A stretch of 64,000 bases of DNA from Hydractinia symbiolongicarpus (taxonomy: Eukaryota; Cnidaria; Hydrozoa; Anthoathecata; Hydractiniidae): positions 35,553,851 to 35,617,850 of the forward strand of contig NC_079877.1 of assembly GCF_029227915.1 (NCBI RefSeq). Reading direction: 5' to 3'. The notes under the pieces are model-generated. The model had not been told where the DNA came from. It did no database searches and saw nothing but the letters and a program-made list of their open reading frames with translations. How positions within the stretch are numbered: position 1 is the first letter of the stretch; every line of letters begins with the position of its first letter. Position numbers and translations under genes: made by a program. Shown here one piece after another: positions 26,709 to 34,171 of the stretch.

Positions 26709-27044
26709 TTAGCACCACATAATGTCATAACTGAAGAATCGATTTTGATGATTCTTTTGAGATTGTTTGAGACCATTTGATCTGACAAAGGCATCAACCT
26801 TCGAACCATAATCCTTCAATTCAACACAAAGTCTTGTGGGCAACCATGTCTTATATTTATTTCCTATTCTATCTTGAATCTCCGCATACATAGATTTTTC
26901 AGAAAGAGCACCAGGTCCCGATATTTCCATCTCTTTCACATATTTAACAAGGTAAATCTCGTTTTCAGGTAGATCCCTCCACTTTATGATTGGAGCAACT
27001 TGTTCTATGTTTTGTTCAAATTCTTCAACTGTTGGAAAATCCAT
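26709..27044 (-). CDS. Small conserved-type element protein, possibly OB-fold-like
   Basis: A 111-aa protein counted from the first ATG (27044); the same frame continues five codons upstream to a GTG, which I consider a less likely start. The pattern is an N-terminal acidic helix (FPTVEEFEQ), then alternating hydrophobic strands with a central RIGNKYKTWLP segment and a C-terminal aromatic end (FFSYDI). This alternation recalls small OB-fold single-strand-binding proteins of DNA viruses, but no diagnostic residue is present and the role is only inferred. It is the last gene of the minus-strand unit that begins at 28298 and it ends just before a hairpin. It has no signal peptide or membrane segment. 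It appears intact. Confidence 0.6.
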   Translation of the reverse strand: MDFPTVEEFEQNIEQVAPIIKWRDLPENEIYLVKYVKEMEISGPGALSEKSMYAEIQDRIGNKYKTWLPTRLCVELKDYGSKVDAFVRSNGLKQSQKNHQNRFFSYDIMWC

Positions 27045-27090
27045 TGTGTTTATATTCACGATTATATCTCTTTATACCACTTTCAAGATT

Positions 27091-28298
27091 CTATCGGAAA
27101 GCATACCATATACCAAATGCTGCTGTCAAAGATAAAATAAGAGTGATCTTCTCATCTTCATGTGTACTACCACCGGTAGCGCTAGTATCACTAACACCGG
27201 TAGTACCCGTAATGTGTTTATCTGTAGTATCCACGTGGTGTACGGTAATGTGTTTATCAGGATGATCAGGATGATCGGGTGTTACCGGCTTCTTTTTAGT
27301 TATCTTTTTATGTGATTCGGTTGTTTTTTCGGTAACATTGATCTTTCGATTAATACCGATGGTAAGATCCTCACCAGATATCAAAATCTTGTTGTTGTAA
27401 CCCACCACACCGGTCTTAATTCTGAGATTCATGTCACTAGGTATCATATAAATACCTTGTCCAACCGAATAATCAACCTTACTTGAAGCGTAGTTTAACG
27501 TATCCTGATAACGCTTAATAGCCTCCTGAATATCAACCCTACGGTTAACAATGTCTTCAAGGTTATTCATAAAAACTCTTTGGGCGGTCAGAGCACTTGA
27601 ATCATTACCAAGGATGGAGGAGCGTGCCGAGGCCTGAGAACTAAGAACTAGATAGGCATAGGCTCTAACACTGCTAGAGATCTTCACAAGGCCCGTTTTT
27701 GTAAATCCATCGATTTTTCCACAATCCACCGCGTCATGGAGTCGTTAGTGAAATAACTCAACCCGGGAGTTGGATAGTCTTTACGTCTTTTTTGATATGA
27801 ACTGAAAAAGTACTGACCTCTGTATTTCATGGGGTTGGAATCAACATCATACTCGCCACAGATTTTTAGAAATTTCTCATTTGAATAGGGATTATCATAT
27901 TGATTAAAACTATTCTCAAAGGGTAGAGGTGTCTGCAGGCGCTTAATGATTCGTCTAATGTGATAATACACATGAAAACGATATATTGACCTGACCATAG
28001 ATCTACCATCCTTAAGGTGTTCGGAACTTACCCCACAGGCACTTGAAGCGCACCAAGTGGCGAAATTTAGCTGGGTTTGCCATAGTCTAAAAGGTTGCTC
28101 ATTCAAAATTCTCATACGTTGCACGTTTTGACTAAGTTTATAATTGGTAAAAATATTAGGAAAGGAAGCGGGGAAAGAACCACTTTCAGACACAATAATA
28201 GCCTGTTTGTACAGATCCCTAGCGCTCAATATTTGAAGATCCAGACCTCCATTTGGTTTATATGTCGCATTCGGGTTATATCTGAAAATGTCATCCAT
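27091..28298 (-). pseudogene. Polinton-type structural-class protein, split by a frameshift at an A-run
   Basis: Two overlapping minus-strand frames look like one gene. The N-terminal frame (28298-27684, 204 aa) starts at a good ATG, beginning MDDIFRYNPNATY, and contains helical, Arg/Tyr-rich sequence. It stops soon after MTRWIVEKS. The C-terminal frame (27729-27091) has no ATG near its start and opens just there, continuing with GFTKTGLVKISSSVRAYAY. A -1 shift at the AAAAA run near 27717-27721 joins them without loss or gain of residues. The C-terminal part has a His/Asp/Pro/Thr-rich low-complexity stretch and a terminal hydrophobic segment (LILSLTAAFGIWYAF), suggesting a tail anchor. The joined protein would be ~400 aa and from its position is probably virion-associated; the function is unknown. 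Alternatives are a homopolymer sequencing error or programmed -1 frameshifting. Confidence 0.7.
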
Positions 28299-28336
28299 TC
28301 TTTGATTTAAATATATTCACAATCTCTAATATAATA
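28299..28336. promoter_or_regulatory. 38-bp divergent promoter region
   Basis: Only 38 bp separate the minus-strand start at 28298 from the plus-strand start at 28337. The interval is very AT-rich (TTTAAATATATTC, TCTAATATAATA) and must hold the upstream signals of both the 28298-26709 unit and the capsid/ATPase unit. No longer conserved motif was recognised. Confidence 0.5.
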
Positions 28337-28898
28337 ATGTATATCACAATAAAGGACGTAAATAGCGAGAAGAAAATCTATTTGTATCAACCGATAGACA
28401 ACTCGCATGGTACAAAGGAGGTTGCGATCGTGGAGACGTTTTCAGACAATGTCACATATGTGGTTGCAGATCCCATAGATATACTCTTGGATGATGGAGT
28501 TACCAAGGTTAGGTTACTACAGGGTCAGCACTACACGGGGAGGGAGTTGAATTCAATCGTGAGAGGTGATGTAAAATCATCACAACTAGCTATAAAATCT
28601 AAGTTGGGTAAAATATTCAATCTAGGGGGGTATAACGGAACTACATTTTAATCTTAATGAATTGGATAATTCATTAAATCTTAAAGATGGTGAATATAGC
28701 AACAACCTGATGACATATCATATATCCGAGTATGGTGATTTCACATTTAATGAACCGAAAAACCCACAATATAAGAAACTAAAGAAAGGTTTACTTCAAT
28801 CACTTACCATGAGAGTCACGGGTCAGGATGGTAAGGTGCTATGGGGTGGTATGAAGACAACAGTTACCCTACACATAAGAGATACGGTGGACGGATGA
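28337..28898 (+). pseudogene. Small jelly-roll/penton-like protein candidate, frameshifted in a G6 run
   Basis: Two adjacent frames make up one probable gene of about 187 codons. The first frame (28337-28651, ATG start) is beta-rich and ends YNGTTF and stop directly after a run of six G (28625-28630). The second (open from 28626 to 28898, with no ATG at its start) continues with GITELHFNLNELDNS and a strand-rich C-terminus ending TVTLHIRDTVDG. Removing one G would restore a single frame, so this is a +1-nt insertion, a homopolymer error, or a +1 recoding site. Its position directly before the MCP gene, its size and its beta-rich character suggest the minor (penton-like) capsid protein of Polintons; this is inference from context, without a diagnostic motif. 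Confidence 0.6.
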
Positions 28899-28948
28899 TA
28901 CATATAGCTAGCATTAACCGAATTAAAGTAAAATAAAATAAAAGTAAT

Positions 28949-28957
28949 ATGGAATAG
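28949..28957 (+). promoter_or_regulatory. Two-codon upstream ORF before the MCP start
   Basis: ATG GAA TAG ends one base before the MCP ATG, whose first codons repeat the same letters (ATGGAATA). It follows the A-rich AAAGTAAAATAAAATAAAAGTA. If scanning ribosomes used the first ATG, they would stop and have to restart at 28959. It may simply be a local 10-bp duplication. Confidence 0.4.
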
Positions 28958-28958
28958 C

Positions 28959-30278
28959 ATGGAATACGGGAAAAAGTTAAACCCAGAACGTTCACTTAGA
29001 ATCGCACATGGCGTAAAAGGAACGCATCAAAAAGTAATTGTCACTCACAACCCAAGTGAGATTGATCAGAACCAGTTACTCCTGATTAGGTTCCCTAATT
29101 TAGGTAACGATGATGTCATTGTTCCGGGTACTTCGAAACTAAGTTTCGACATTGATCTGGAATCAAAAGCCGACACGAAGAGAACATTGGTCTCTAACAT
29201 CGGGAGGGCAATTGTTAAAAAGGTAGCTATCAAGTTCGAGGGTACCGAGATTCTGAGCATTGATGACTTTGATCTTTTCGGGTGCTACAGAGATTTATGG
29301 CTGACAAAGCATGAGAAGGGGAACTCAATCAGACAGGGTATCATATCCGATGATGGTTGCACGGAAAATTGCATGAAACTGAGAGTTGGAGCCGCGGATA
29401 AAGATACATGGGAGGTAGCGGACAAAGCAATCTATGATGCGTATAAAAACAAGTTTACCATACCTCTGGATTTTGAAATGTTGGATAGCACGATCCCATA
29501 TTATCAGGCTGGATTAGGTAATAGGCTGTGTTATGAAATAACATTCAACAATTATGACAGGGTAGTACTATCAACACCTACCAAACCTTCCGGTTCGGCC
29601 TCGGCACCGGCACCGGATGCTAAACACAAAATCTCCAACATATCTCTCGAATATGAGATTGTGACACAACCCACACTTGCCAGATTCATCTCAAATGAAT
29701 ACGAAAACATGGCTGTACTTTATGACAGATTTCTGAGACATAGACAAATTAGGGTGGATAAGTCGGACACAACGTGGAATTGGTCATTCAATACACCTTG
29801 CAAGTCTCTGAAGGGTATATTGGTTTTGTTTGAAGACGAACAAGCCTACAAACGAGATACTAGTAAGTTCTACAATCCGAAAATTAAAAAGGTATACGCA
29901 ATAGTTGAGGGTAAGCCTAACCAACTTTTCGCTCAGGGGATGCAACTGTTTGAGCATTATGGTGAAATATGCAAGTATTTCGCTGAGGGTAAGCAAAGGG
30001 ATGGTAACGCAGGTGAAATACAAAAACATTTACAATTACACGATGTGAAGGTCGCGGACTACCTAACCACGAAATATGCTCTATGGCTGGATTTCAGAAC
30101 CATAGATGAAAACTCACTGCACGGGACCGGTCGACGGATTGAAAATGCGAGTGAGGGTATCACACTGCAAGTTGAAAAGACGGCCGAAACAGCGGGATCC
30201 TTAAACGCTTACATATATCTAATCATGGATGCTCAATTAAATATTCAAAACGGTGAAATTATGGATGTACTATATTAA
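28959..30278 (+). CDS. MCP: Probable major capsid protein (double jelly-roll type)
   Basis: A 439-aa intact protein, beta-rich throughout, without signal peptide or transmembrane segment. Early features are HNPSEIDQNQLLLIRFP and a Pro/Gly-bounded strand region (VIVPGTSKLSFDIDL). A Ser/Ala/Pro-rich insertion at residues ~208-220 looks like a surface loop. The C-terminus is strand-rich (ITLQVEKTAE, NAYIYLIMDAQLNI). Length, fold character and position immediately upstream of the packaging ATPase match the double jelly-roll MCP of Polinton/adintovirus elements, which forms hexon-like trimers of an icosahedral shell. The identification rests on overall similarity as I recognise it, plus synteny; there is no short catalytic motif to confirm it. 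The start is the ATG at 28959, just after a two-codon upstream ORF. The stop codon is one base before the ATPase ATG. Confidence 0.8.
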   Translation: MEYGKKLNPERSLRIAHGVKGTHQKVIVTHNPSEIDQNQLLLIRFPNLGNDDVIVPGTSKLSFDIDLESKADTKRTLVSNIGRAIVKKVAIKFEGTEILSIDDFDLFGCYRDLWLTKHEKGNSIRQGIISDDGCTENCMKLRVGAADKDTWEVADKAIYDAYKNKFTIPLDFEMLDSTIPYYQAGLGNRLCYEITFNNYDRVVLSTPTKPSGSASAPAPDAKHKISNISLEYEIVTQPTLARFISNEYENMAVLYDRFLRHRQIRVDKSDTTWNWSFNTPCKSLKGILVLFEDEQAYKRDTSKFYNPKIKKVYAIVEGKPNQLFAQGMQLFEHYGEICKYFAEGKQRDGNAGEIQKHLQLHDVKVADYLTTKYALWLDFRTIDENSLHGTGRRIENASEGITLQVEKTAETAGSLNAYIYLIMDAQLNIQNGEIMDVLY

Positions 30279-30279
30279 G

Positions 30280-30876
30280 ATGGACTACATGAAAGATCCC
30301 CACACGGCACTATTCGTCGGTCCAACCGGCTGCGGAAAATCCAAACGCGTAGTAACGCTACTAGAGAGTGAATACTTTGATCACTTCGATTTCATTGTGA
30401 TTATATGTCCAACATTAAGATGGAATAAGACATATATGTGTCGAAAATGGTTTTGGAACGACAGATATGTGATTCTAGTTGAGCCCAGAGGTATGTTGTA
30501 TGAATGGATCCAAAAGATGACGGATTTATTCGCGGGATACAAAACATTATTCCTGATCGATGACATTATCGCGGATGAAAAACTGGATAAAAAGAGGCAA
30601 CCGCTGCTAGAGCTGGCCATCAGCGGTCGTCATCGAAACCACACAATGTGGTTACTTACACAATCATACACCGCGATACCGAAGAACTTACGAAGGCAGG
30701 CAAAAATGTTATATGTGTGGTATCCGAAGGACAGACATGATCTCGCAACTATCCACGAAGAGAATGATGTCATTGAATCATCGGAGATCCAGAAGGTTAA
30801 GGAAAGGCTAAAAGATGGTAAATATACACATTTAGTCATAAGGATGGAATATCCAAGAACACACGTGATTTGTTAG
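30280..30876 (+). CDS. Genome-packaging ATPase (A32/FtsK-HerA-like)
   Basis: A 198-aa P-loop ATPase. Walker A is GPTGCGKS at residues ~14-21 and Walker B is TLFLIDDI at ~89-96, both followed by family-typical features: SGRHRNHTMWLLTQSY (~115-130) ends in the conserved glutamine motif of viral A32-like packaging ATPases. In this family the enzyme pumps the DNA genome into a preformed capsid. I chose ATG 30280, one base after the MCP stop; the same frame is open from a GTG at 30253 inside MCP, which would add nine residues. The gene is intact, at the short end for the family. It is the last gene of the plus-strand capsid unit and is followed after 11 nt by a perfect hairpin. Confidence 0.92.
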   Translation: MDYMKDPHTALFVGPTGCGKSKRVVTLLESEYFDHFDFIVIICPTLRWNKTYMCRKWFWNDRYVILVEPRGMLYEWIQKMTDLFAGYKTLFLIDDIIADEKLDKKRQPLLELAISGRHRNHTMWLLTQSYTAIPKNLRRQAKMLYVWYPKDRHDLATIHEENDVIESSEIQKVKERLKDGKYTHLVIRMEYPRTHVIC

Positions 30877-30887
30877 ATTGGAAGTTT

Positions 30888-30912
30888 TTTGTTACAAGAG
30901 TCTTGTAACAAA
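30888..30912. terminator. Hairpin after the ATPase gene
   Basis: Perfect 11-bp arms TTTGTTACAAG (30888-30898) and CTTGTAACAAA (30902-30912) with a 3-nt loop, 12 nt after the ATPase stop. It shares the TGTTAC/GTAACA core with the hairpins at 32754, 36253, 36778 and 37271. Confidence 0.75.
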
Positions 30913-30940
30913 TCTATAGAAAAACTACAGTACTATCCTA

Positions 30941-31546
30941 ATGATAGAATATATAAATTTCATATTACTGGTGATAGCTGTAGTGCTATTGCTGGTATTG
31001 GTTAGTTTTTGTCTTTTTTGTATTATAAAATACCTATCACTATTGAAAATGGCTGAAACCGCAATTGACAACCTAATTTTTATCGAGGACCAGGATGATG
31101 GGAAGAGACAAAAATTGCTCGAGTGTGTGCTGACCGGAAATAGCAAGTTATATCTTGGAAAGATGTAAACGGAGGAGCAAATTCAAAAGCTCAAGAATGA
31201 TGAGGTGGATAAACTTTTCACCACATACGAGGCTAAACTGTCCGGTCAAATGGTAAAGTCTCTAGGGGAGTCAATAATTCACATGTACTCCATGGGCGCC
31301 TGTACAGCCCTGGGTATAAAAAATCAAAAAGCTCTGAGTGATGATCTGGAGAATGATCCATTCCTAAACTCGGCACTCCAAAGGTTCACATGTGATCTAT
31401 ATTATAAGTTTGGATCACTACTATCACCAATCATTGTAGGTTTAATAACAGGTAGGCATTATATCGCGGGAAAAAATTTAAACAATATAGATACCGATAC
31501 TAAGGATGTCGGATACTCCAGTTCAGGTGACAACGAAGAACCCTAA
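30941..31546 (+). pseudogene. Membrane-anchored helical protein, interrupted by an in-frame TAA
   Basis: An ATG at 30941 opens a frame with an N-terminal transmembrane helix (residues ~6-30, LLVIAVVLLLVLVSFCLFCI), then an acidic helical region, ending GNSKLYLGKM and TAA at 31166-31168. Directly after the stop, in the same frame, the sequence continues as coding-like TEEQIQKLKNDEVDKLF and is open to 31546, with a C-terminal hydrophobic segment (LLSPIIVGLITG) and an acidic tail. No ATG lies between the stop and the resumed sequence; the first possible start is a GTG at 31205. I read this as one gene of ~201 codons with a nonsense mutation; two separate genes are possible if 31205 is a real start. 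An internal Met at 31049 could also start a soluble form. Its 3' end overlaps the next gene by 41 nt. Probable virion or membrane protein, function unknown. Confidence 0.6.
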
Positions 31547-31868
31547 AAAGGTTGAGGCCGGTAAGAGGCTGGCCGAATACAATCGTAAAAATAGGGAAGA
31601 ATATAAAAGATTGCTCATGGCTCAGACGGAGGCACAGTCAGCACCTCAGACACAGTTGGAGGATCCTAAGGATATTGTAATTGAGGATTCCGTGACAGAT
31701 GGTCCTAAAAACGGTGGGGTGAACTACACAATAATGGGTGGTGGTGGTGTGATAGTTATGGTACTAATTGGTGCTTATTTCGTTTATAAAAATAAGGACA
31801 AAAATATTAAGGTGAAGGGTACCCCACCAAGTTACTCAGATAATAAAAAAAACTATGAGAATGGGTAA
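31506..31868 (+). CDS. Single-span membrane protein of the element
   Basis: A 120-aa protein starting at an ATG that overlaps the end of the upstream frame by 41 nt. The N-terminal half is basic and helical (KNPKKVEAGKRLAEYNRK), followed by a polar Gln/Asp-rich linker. A Gly-rich transmembrane helix spans residues ~75-94 (MGGGGVIVMVLIGAYFVY), and a short basic/polar tail ends the protein. There is no signal peptide, so the topology is unclear. Small proteins of this layout are common in Polintons; a virion membrane or assembly role is possible but not shown by sequence. It is intact. Confidence 0.7.
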   Translation: MSDTPVQVTTKNPKKVEAGKRLAEYNRKNREEYKRLLMAQTEAQSAPQTQLEDPKDIVIEDSVTDGPKNGGVNYTIMGGGGVIVMVLIGAYFVYKNKDKNIKVKGTPPSYSDNKKNYENG

Positions 31869-31916
31869 ACTTGAAATGGAATAAATGGATAATATCGCGA
31901 TATTATAATCTCGAAG

Positions 31917-31926
31917 TATATAAAAC
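31917..31926 (+). promoter_or_regulatory. TATATAAAAC motif abutting the start codon
   Basis: TATATAAAAC is immediately followed by ATG at 31927. The identical decamer abuts the ATG at 32311, and ATAAAAC or AATAAAAC abuts two minus-strand starts (34046, 35871). It may be a TATA-like promoter element giving very short leaders, or a start-context signal. Confidence 0.6.
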
Positions 31927-32154
31927 ATGGATAAGAAAAGTATAGTCAACGATATTTATAAAGCATCGGTCGTATGCGTTTTCGCTGTAGGCTATTCAAT
32001 GCTCGGGAAAAAGGTATTAAAAATGACACCACCCTCAATTCAGAAGTTTGACCTGGAAGATACCGGAAAGCTTGTAGCCATAGTCGCCGCAAGTGAAATG
32101 TCAAGAGAATATCTGGTTAAGCAAAAAATTATACCTGAAACTATAAATATATAA
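31927..32154 (+). CDS. Small hydrophobic element protein
   Basis: A 75-aa intact protein with ATG directly after TATATAAAAC. Residues ~8-27 form a hydrophobic helix (IYKASVVCVFAVGYSMLGKK). A Pro-containing turn (MTPPSIQKFDLED) leads to a second, weaker hydrophobic helix at ~48-58 (KLVAIVAASEM), then a basic tail. The two-helix hairpin layout resembles small conserved Polinton proteins; the function is unknown. The stop codon overlaps the next ATG (TAATG). Confidence 0.7.
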   Translation: MDKKSIVNDIYKASVVCVFAVGYSMLGKKVLKMTPPSIQKFDLEDTGKLVAIVAASEMSREYLVKQKIIPETINI

Positions 32155-32279
32155 TGTTGCGAATACTGGAATGGTTGGTCTGGGTTTTATGTCAACGTAA
32201 GAAAGTTGAGAGGATTTTACCAAAGGTGGAATACAAGGATACCGATGTCATAGACTCCGAAGCTATCGTATTAAAATAA
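32154..32279 (+). CDS. 41-aa small ORF coupled by stop/start overlap
   Basis: The ATG at 32154 shares its A with the TAA of the upstream gene. The frame codes for 41 aa: a short hydrophobic N-terminus (ILEWLVWVLC), a basic stretch (QRKKVERI), then an acidic tail, and ends at TAA 32277-32279. The tight overlap and the tidy fit between two genes argue that it is real; no family is recognised. Initiation after termination on the same transcript would be the simplest way to express it. Confidence 0.5.
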   Translation: MLRILEWLVWVLCQRKKVERILPKVEYKDTDVIDSEAIVLK

Positions 32280-32300
32280 CGCCACTAAATTATACCGGAT

Positions 32301-32310
32301 TATATAAAAC
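32301..32310 (+). promoter_or_regulatory. TATATAAAAC motif abutting the start codon
   Basis: The same decamer as at 31917, again ending one base before ATG (32311). Two identical copies at identical spacing, 384 bp apart in otherwise unrelated sequence, make chance unlikely. Confidence 0.6.
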
Positions 32311-32736
32311 ATGGCTTCAATTGCAATGATGTTGGGAGGTGCCTTCGCGAACGCTTTGGCTTTCACCGGATCAAGCTATCTCTTTTCAAGTTTATCCAAG
32401 GATAGGATAGATAAGGAACGGAAGCGACATGATCTTGCCATAAAACAGCTACAAAAGGCTCAGGTTATATGGCAACGTAAAAGACAAGAGAGGGTGGACT
32501 TTATCAATAAGCAGCTCAGACTTGAGAAGAAGGCCGAAGGGAAATTCACAGAGCTGGATGATGCGATGCGTGAATATAAAAAAGTGTTTGGAGGATCAAC
32601 TCTCACGGATATTCCGCGCGAACCCGTATTGAGCGACTTTTATACACCCGCCAATGGCCAGCATGAACGGGAATTGGCATTTATCGCGCTAAGCATGATC
32701 GGTGTCGGGGGTGCCGTGTGGTATTTCGAAAAATAG
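32311..32736 (+). CDS. Coiled-coil membrane protein of the element
   Basis: A 141-aa intact protein. The N-terminus is hydrophobic and Gly/Ala-rich (residues 4-28, AMMLGGAFANALAFTG). A highly charged helix follows (residues ~29-75, KDRIDKERKRHDLAIKQLQKAQ), likely a coiled coil. After a Pro-rich linker with DFYTPANGQ, a C-terminal transmembrane helix spans ~122-138 (LAFIALSMIGVGGAVWYF). The layout, including the conserved-looking helical core, matches a recurrent small Polinton gene. A virion structural or membrane-linked role is inferred. It is the last gene of its unit and ends 17 nt before a hairpin shared with the convergent gene. Confidence 0.7.
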   Translation: MASIAMMLGGAFANALAFTGSSYLFSSLSKDRIDKERKRHDLAIKQLQKAQVIWQRKRQERVDFINKQLRLEKKAEGKFTELDDAMREYKKVFGGSTLTDIPREPVLSDFYTPANGQHERELAFIALSMIGVGGAVWYFEK

Positions 32737-32753
32737 TACGATACCGCAGGTAT

Positions 32754-32778
32754 TATGTTACATGTGTCATGTAACATA
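32754..32778. terminator. Shared hairpin between convergent genes
   Basis: Perfect 11-bp arms TATGTTACATG (32754-32764) and CATGTAACATA (32768-32778) with loop TGT. It lies 17 nt after the plus-strand stop (32736) and 14 nt from the minus-strand stop (32793). Being symmetrical, it can serve both strands. Confidence 0.75.
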
Positions 32779-32792
32779 TATTCCAGATTCCA

Positions 32793-34046
32793 CTAACGCT
32801 TTGTAACCACGTAGGTGTATATCAGACCTCCGATTCCAACTATCAAAGCCCACAGGTTTTGACTCAACCAACCGACGGCTTCCTTTGCTCTATTTAGGAT
32901 CCATGATACGATGGATTCAGTTATACCCGGTAGGGACGCGGCTGCGGCACCGGCTAATCTACCCAGGAGAGATGCCAGCGCGCTCAGCTTGTTCTTTATC
33001 CATTCCCTCGCACCGCCCTCGGTTTTTTCATGATTTTTTGTATTACCGGTGGATGACCCCCCACCTCCGGGCGTCAAAGTTTCAACCAAAAGTCCGATAA
33101 CCATCCCGAATGCCGTTAGTACACTGACAACGGTGATACCCTGCTCACGGAATAGCGTTCGTATCTTTTCACCCAATGTAGTTTCTTTGCTAAGTACCTT
33201 GGCGATTGTCTCCTTTATGCTTTTTATCTGGGTGTTAAGTTCACCCTTGAGGATATTGATGGCATCCTGGTTGGCTTCCAACTCATCGTTTAGCTTTTCC
33301 AACCTCTCGGCCACCTGCTCCCTCTGTTCATCCGTGTATGAGGGATCTTCCAACTCCTTCAACTTCATTTGTTCCTTATGGATGTTGTTCTCGATATCTA
33401 CCTTTTTGGCGGTCGAGAGTTGGAGACTTCCCCGAATTTTTTGCACCGAATTATCCAATCCGCGAATATCCCGTGGGTGATATTCAGCTCTAAGTGCACC
33501 ATCATCGACCAGCGATACCAGGTCCTCCGCACTGTTTACCACATCTCCAGACATAGTTTCTAATTCTATATCAGTCGCATTTTCTATTTTATACGGTGAC
33601 GGTAGTCTCTCTTCTATTTTGTTTAGCCTAGCGGCCTGTCGGGGGGTTATACTACCTTTCGGTATATCGAACCCCAAACTGCGCAGCCTTTTGTTGCCCA
33701 GTAGATCTGCAATGGTACCGGTAGACCTTAGAGATCCACCATGTGTCAGCGGTCTGTCATCACCCTTGTAGTATAATTCACCGCCACGAATCTCAAACAG
33801 ATCGGTATTTATCACGCTCGGGTTCTCGTTTGGATATTTAGTTAATAGCACCTCATAGAGTGATTTAACCCGCTCACTAGTAACTCTAGCGCGTTGAGAG
33901 GAGCCTCCACCGAATGATGTCTCCTTTTCATCAGGTGTGTGTATCTGTACCCGTGTGCGTTCCTTCGGTACCAGGGGCGTGGTTTCATCGGGACCCTCAT
34001 CGGTTTGACCATGGTCACCAAACGGATCAATATCAATGTCTGTCAT
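32793..34046 (-). CDS. 417-aa coiled-coil protein with C-terminal membrane segments
   Basis: Intact, ATG at 34046 preceded by AAATAAAATAAAAC. The N-terminal ~110 residues are acidic and low in structure. A Gly-poor helical part with ITPRQAARLNKIEERLP follows at ~133-149. A long coiled coil spans ~213-290 (Lys/Glu-rich heptads such as KELEDPSY and RLEKLNDELEANQDAINIL). Next come a transmembrane helix at ~304-323 (ITVVSVLTAFGMVIGLLVE), a Gly/Ser linker, amphipathic helices at ~347-390 and a last hydrophobic span at ~397-414 (NLWALIVGIGGLIYTYVV). The length and order match a large membrane protein repeatedly seen in Polintons of invertebrates, as I recognise it. It may act in membrane association or entry, but this is inference. 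It is transcribed toward the neighbouring cluster and ends at the shared hairpin. Confidence 0.72.
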   Translation of the reverse strand: MTDIDIDPFGDHGQTDEGPDETTPLVPKERTRVQIHTPDEKETSFGGGSSQRARVTSERVKSLYEVLLTKYPNENPSVINTDLFEIRGGELYYKGDDRPLTHGGSLRSTGTIADLLGNKRLRSLGFDIPKGSITPRQAARLNKIEERLPSPYKIENATDIELETMSGDVVNSAEDLVSLVDDGALRAEYHPRDIRGLDNSVQKIRGSLQLSTAKKVDIENNIHKEQMKLKELEDPSYTDEQREQVAERLEKLNDELEANQDAINILKGELNTQIKSIKETIAKVLSKETTLGEKIRTLFREQGITVVSVLTAFGMVIGLLVETLTPGGGGSSTGNTKNHEKTEGGAREWIKNKLSALASLLGRLAGAAAASLPGITESIVSWILNRAKEAVGWLSQNLWALIVGIGGLIYTYVVTKR

Positions 34047-34060
34047 GTTTTATTTTATTT
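34047..34060 (-). promoter_or_regulatory. AATAAAAC-type motif abutting the minus-strand start
   Basis: Read on the minus strand, AAATAAAATAAAAC ends directly at ATG 34046. The last seven bases (ATAAAAC) equal those before ATG at 31927, 32311 and 35871. Confidence 0.55.
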
Positions 34061-34171
34061 AGAGGATAGTTTTTTCTTAAGATAATAGAAATTGCCGATC
34101 TTAAGATTTATCCAAAGTTACCTACTGCTCCCGAGTATTCGAGCGAGCAAGACAAGTTTAACACAAATATA

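Noticed and set aside
26990-27265. 91-aa plus-strand ORF
   Set aside because: Antisense to the Thr/His/Asp-rich end of the 27091-28298 gene; its apparent Val/Cys/Ser repeats reflect that low-complexity DNA.
32885-33480. Plus-strand ORFs (71 and 143 aa) inside 32793-34046
   Set aside because: Antisense shadows of the 417-aa gene; the minus frame has the structural features and a start motif.
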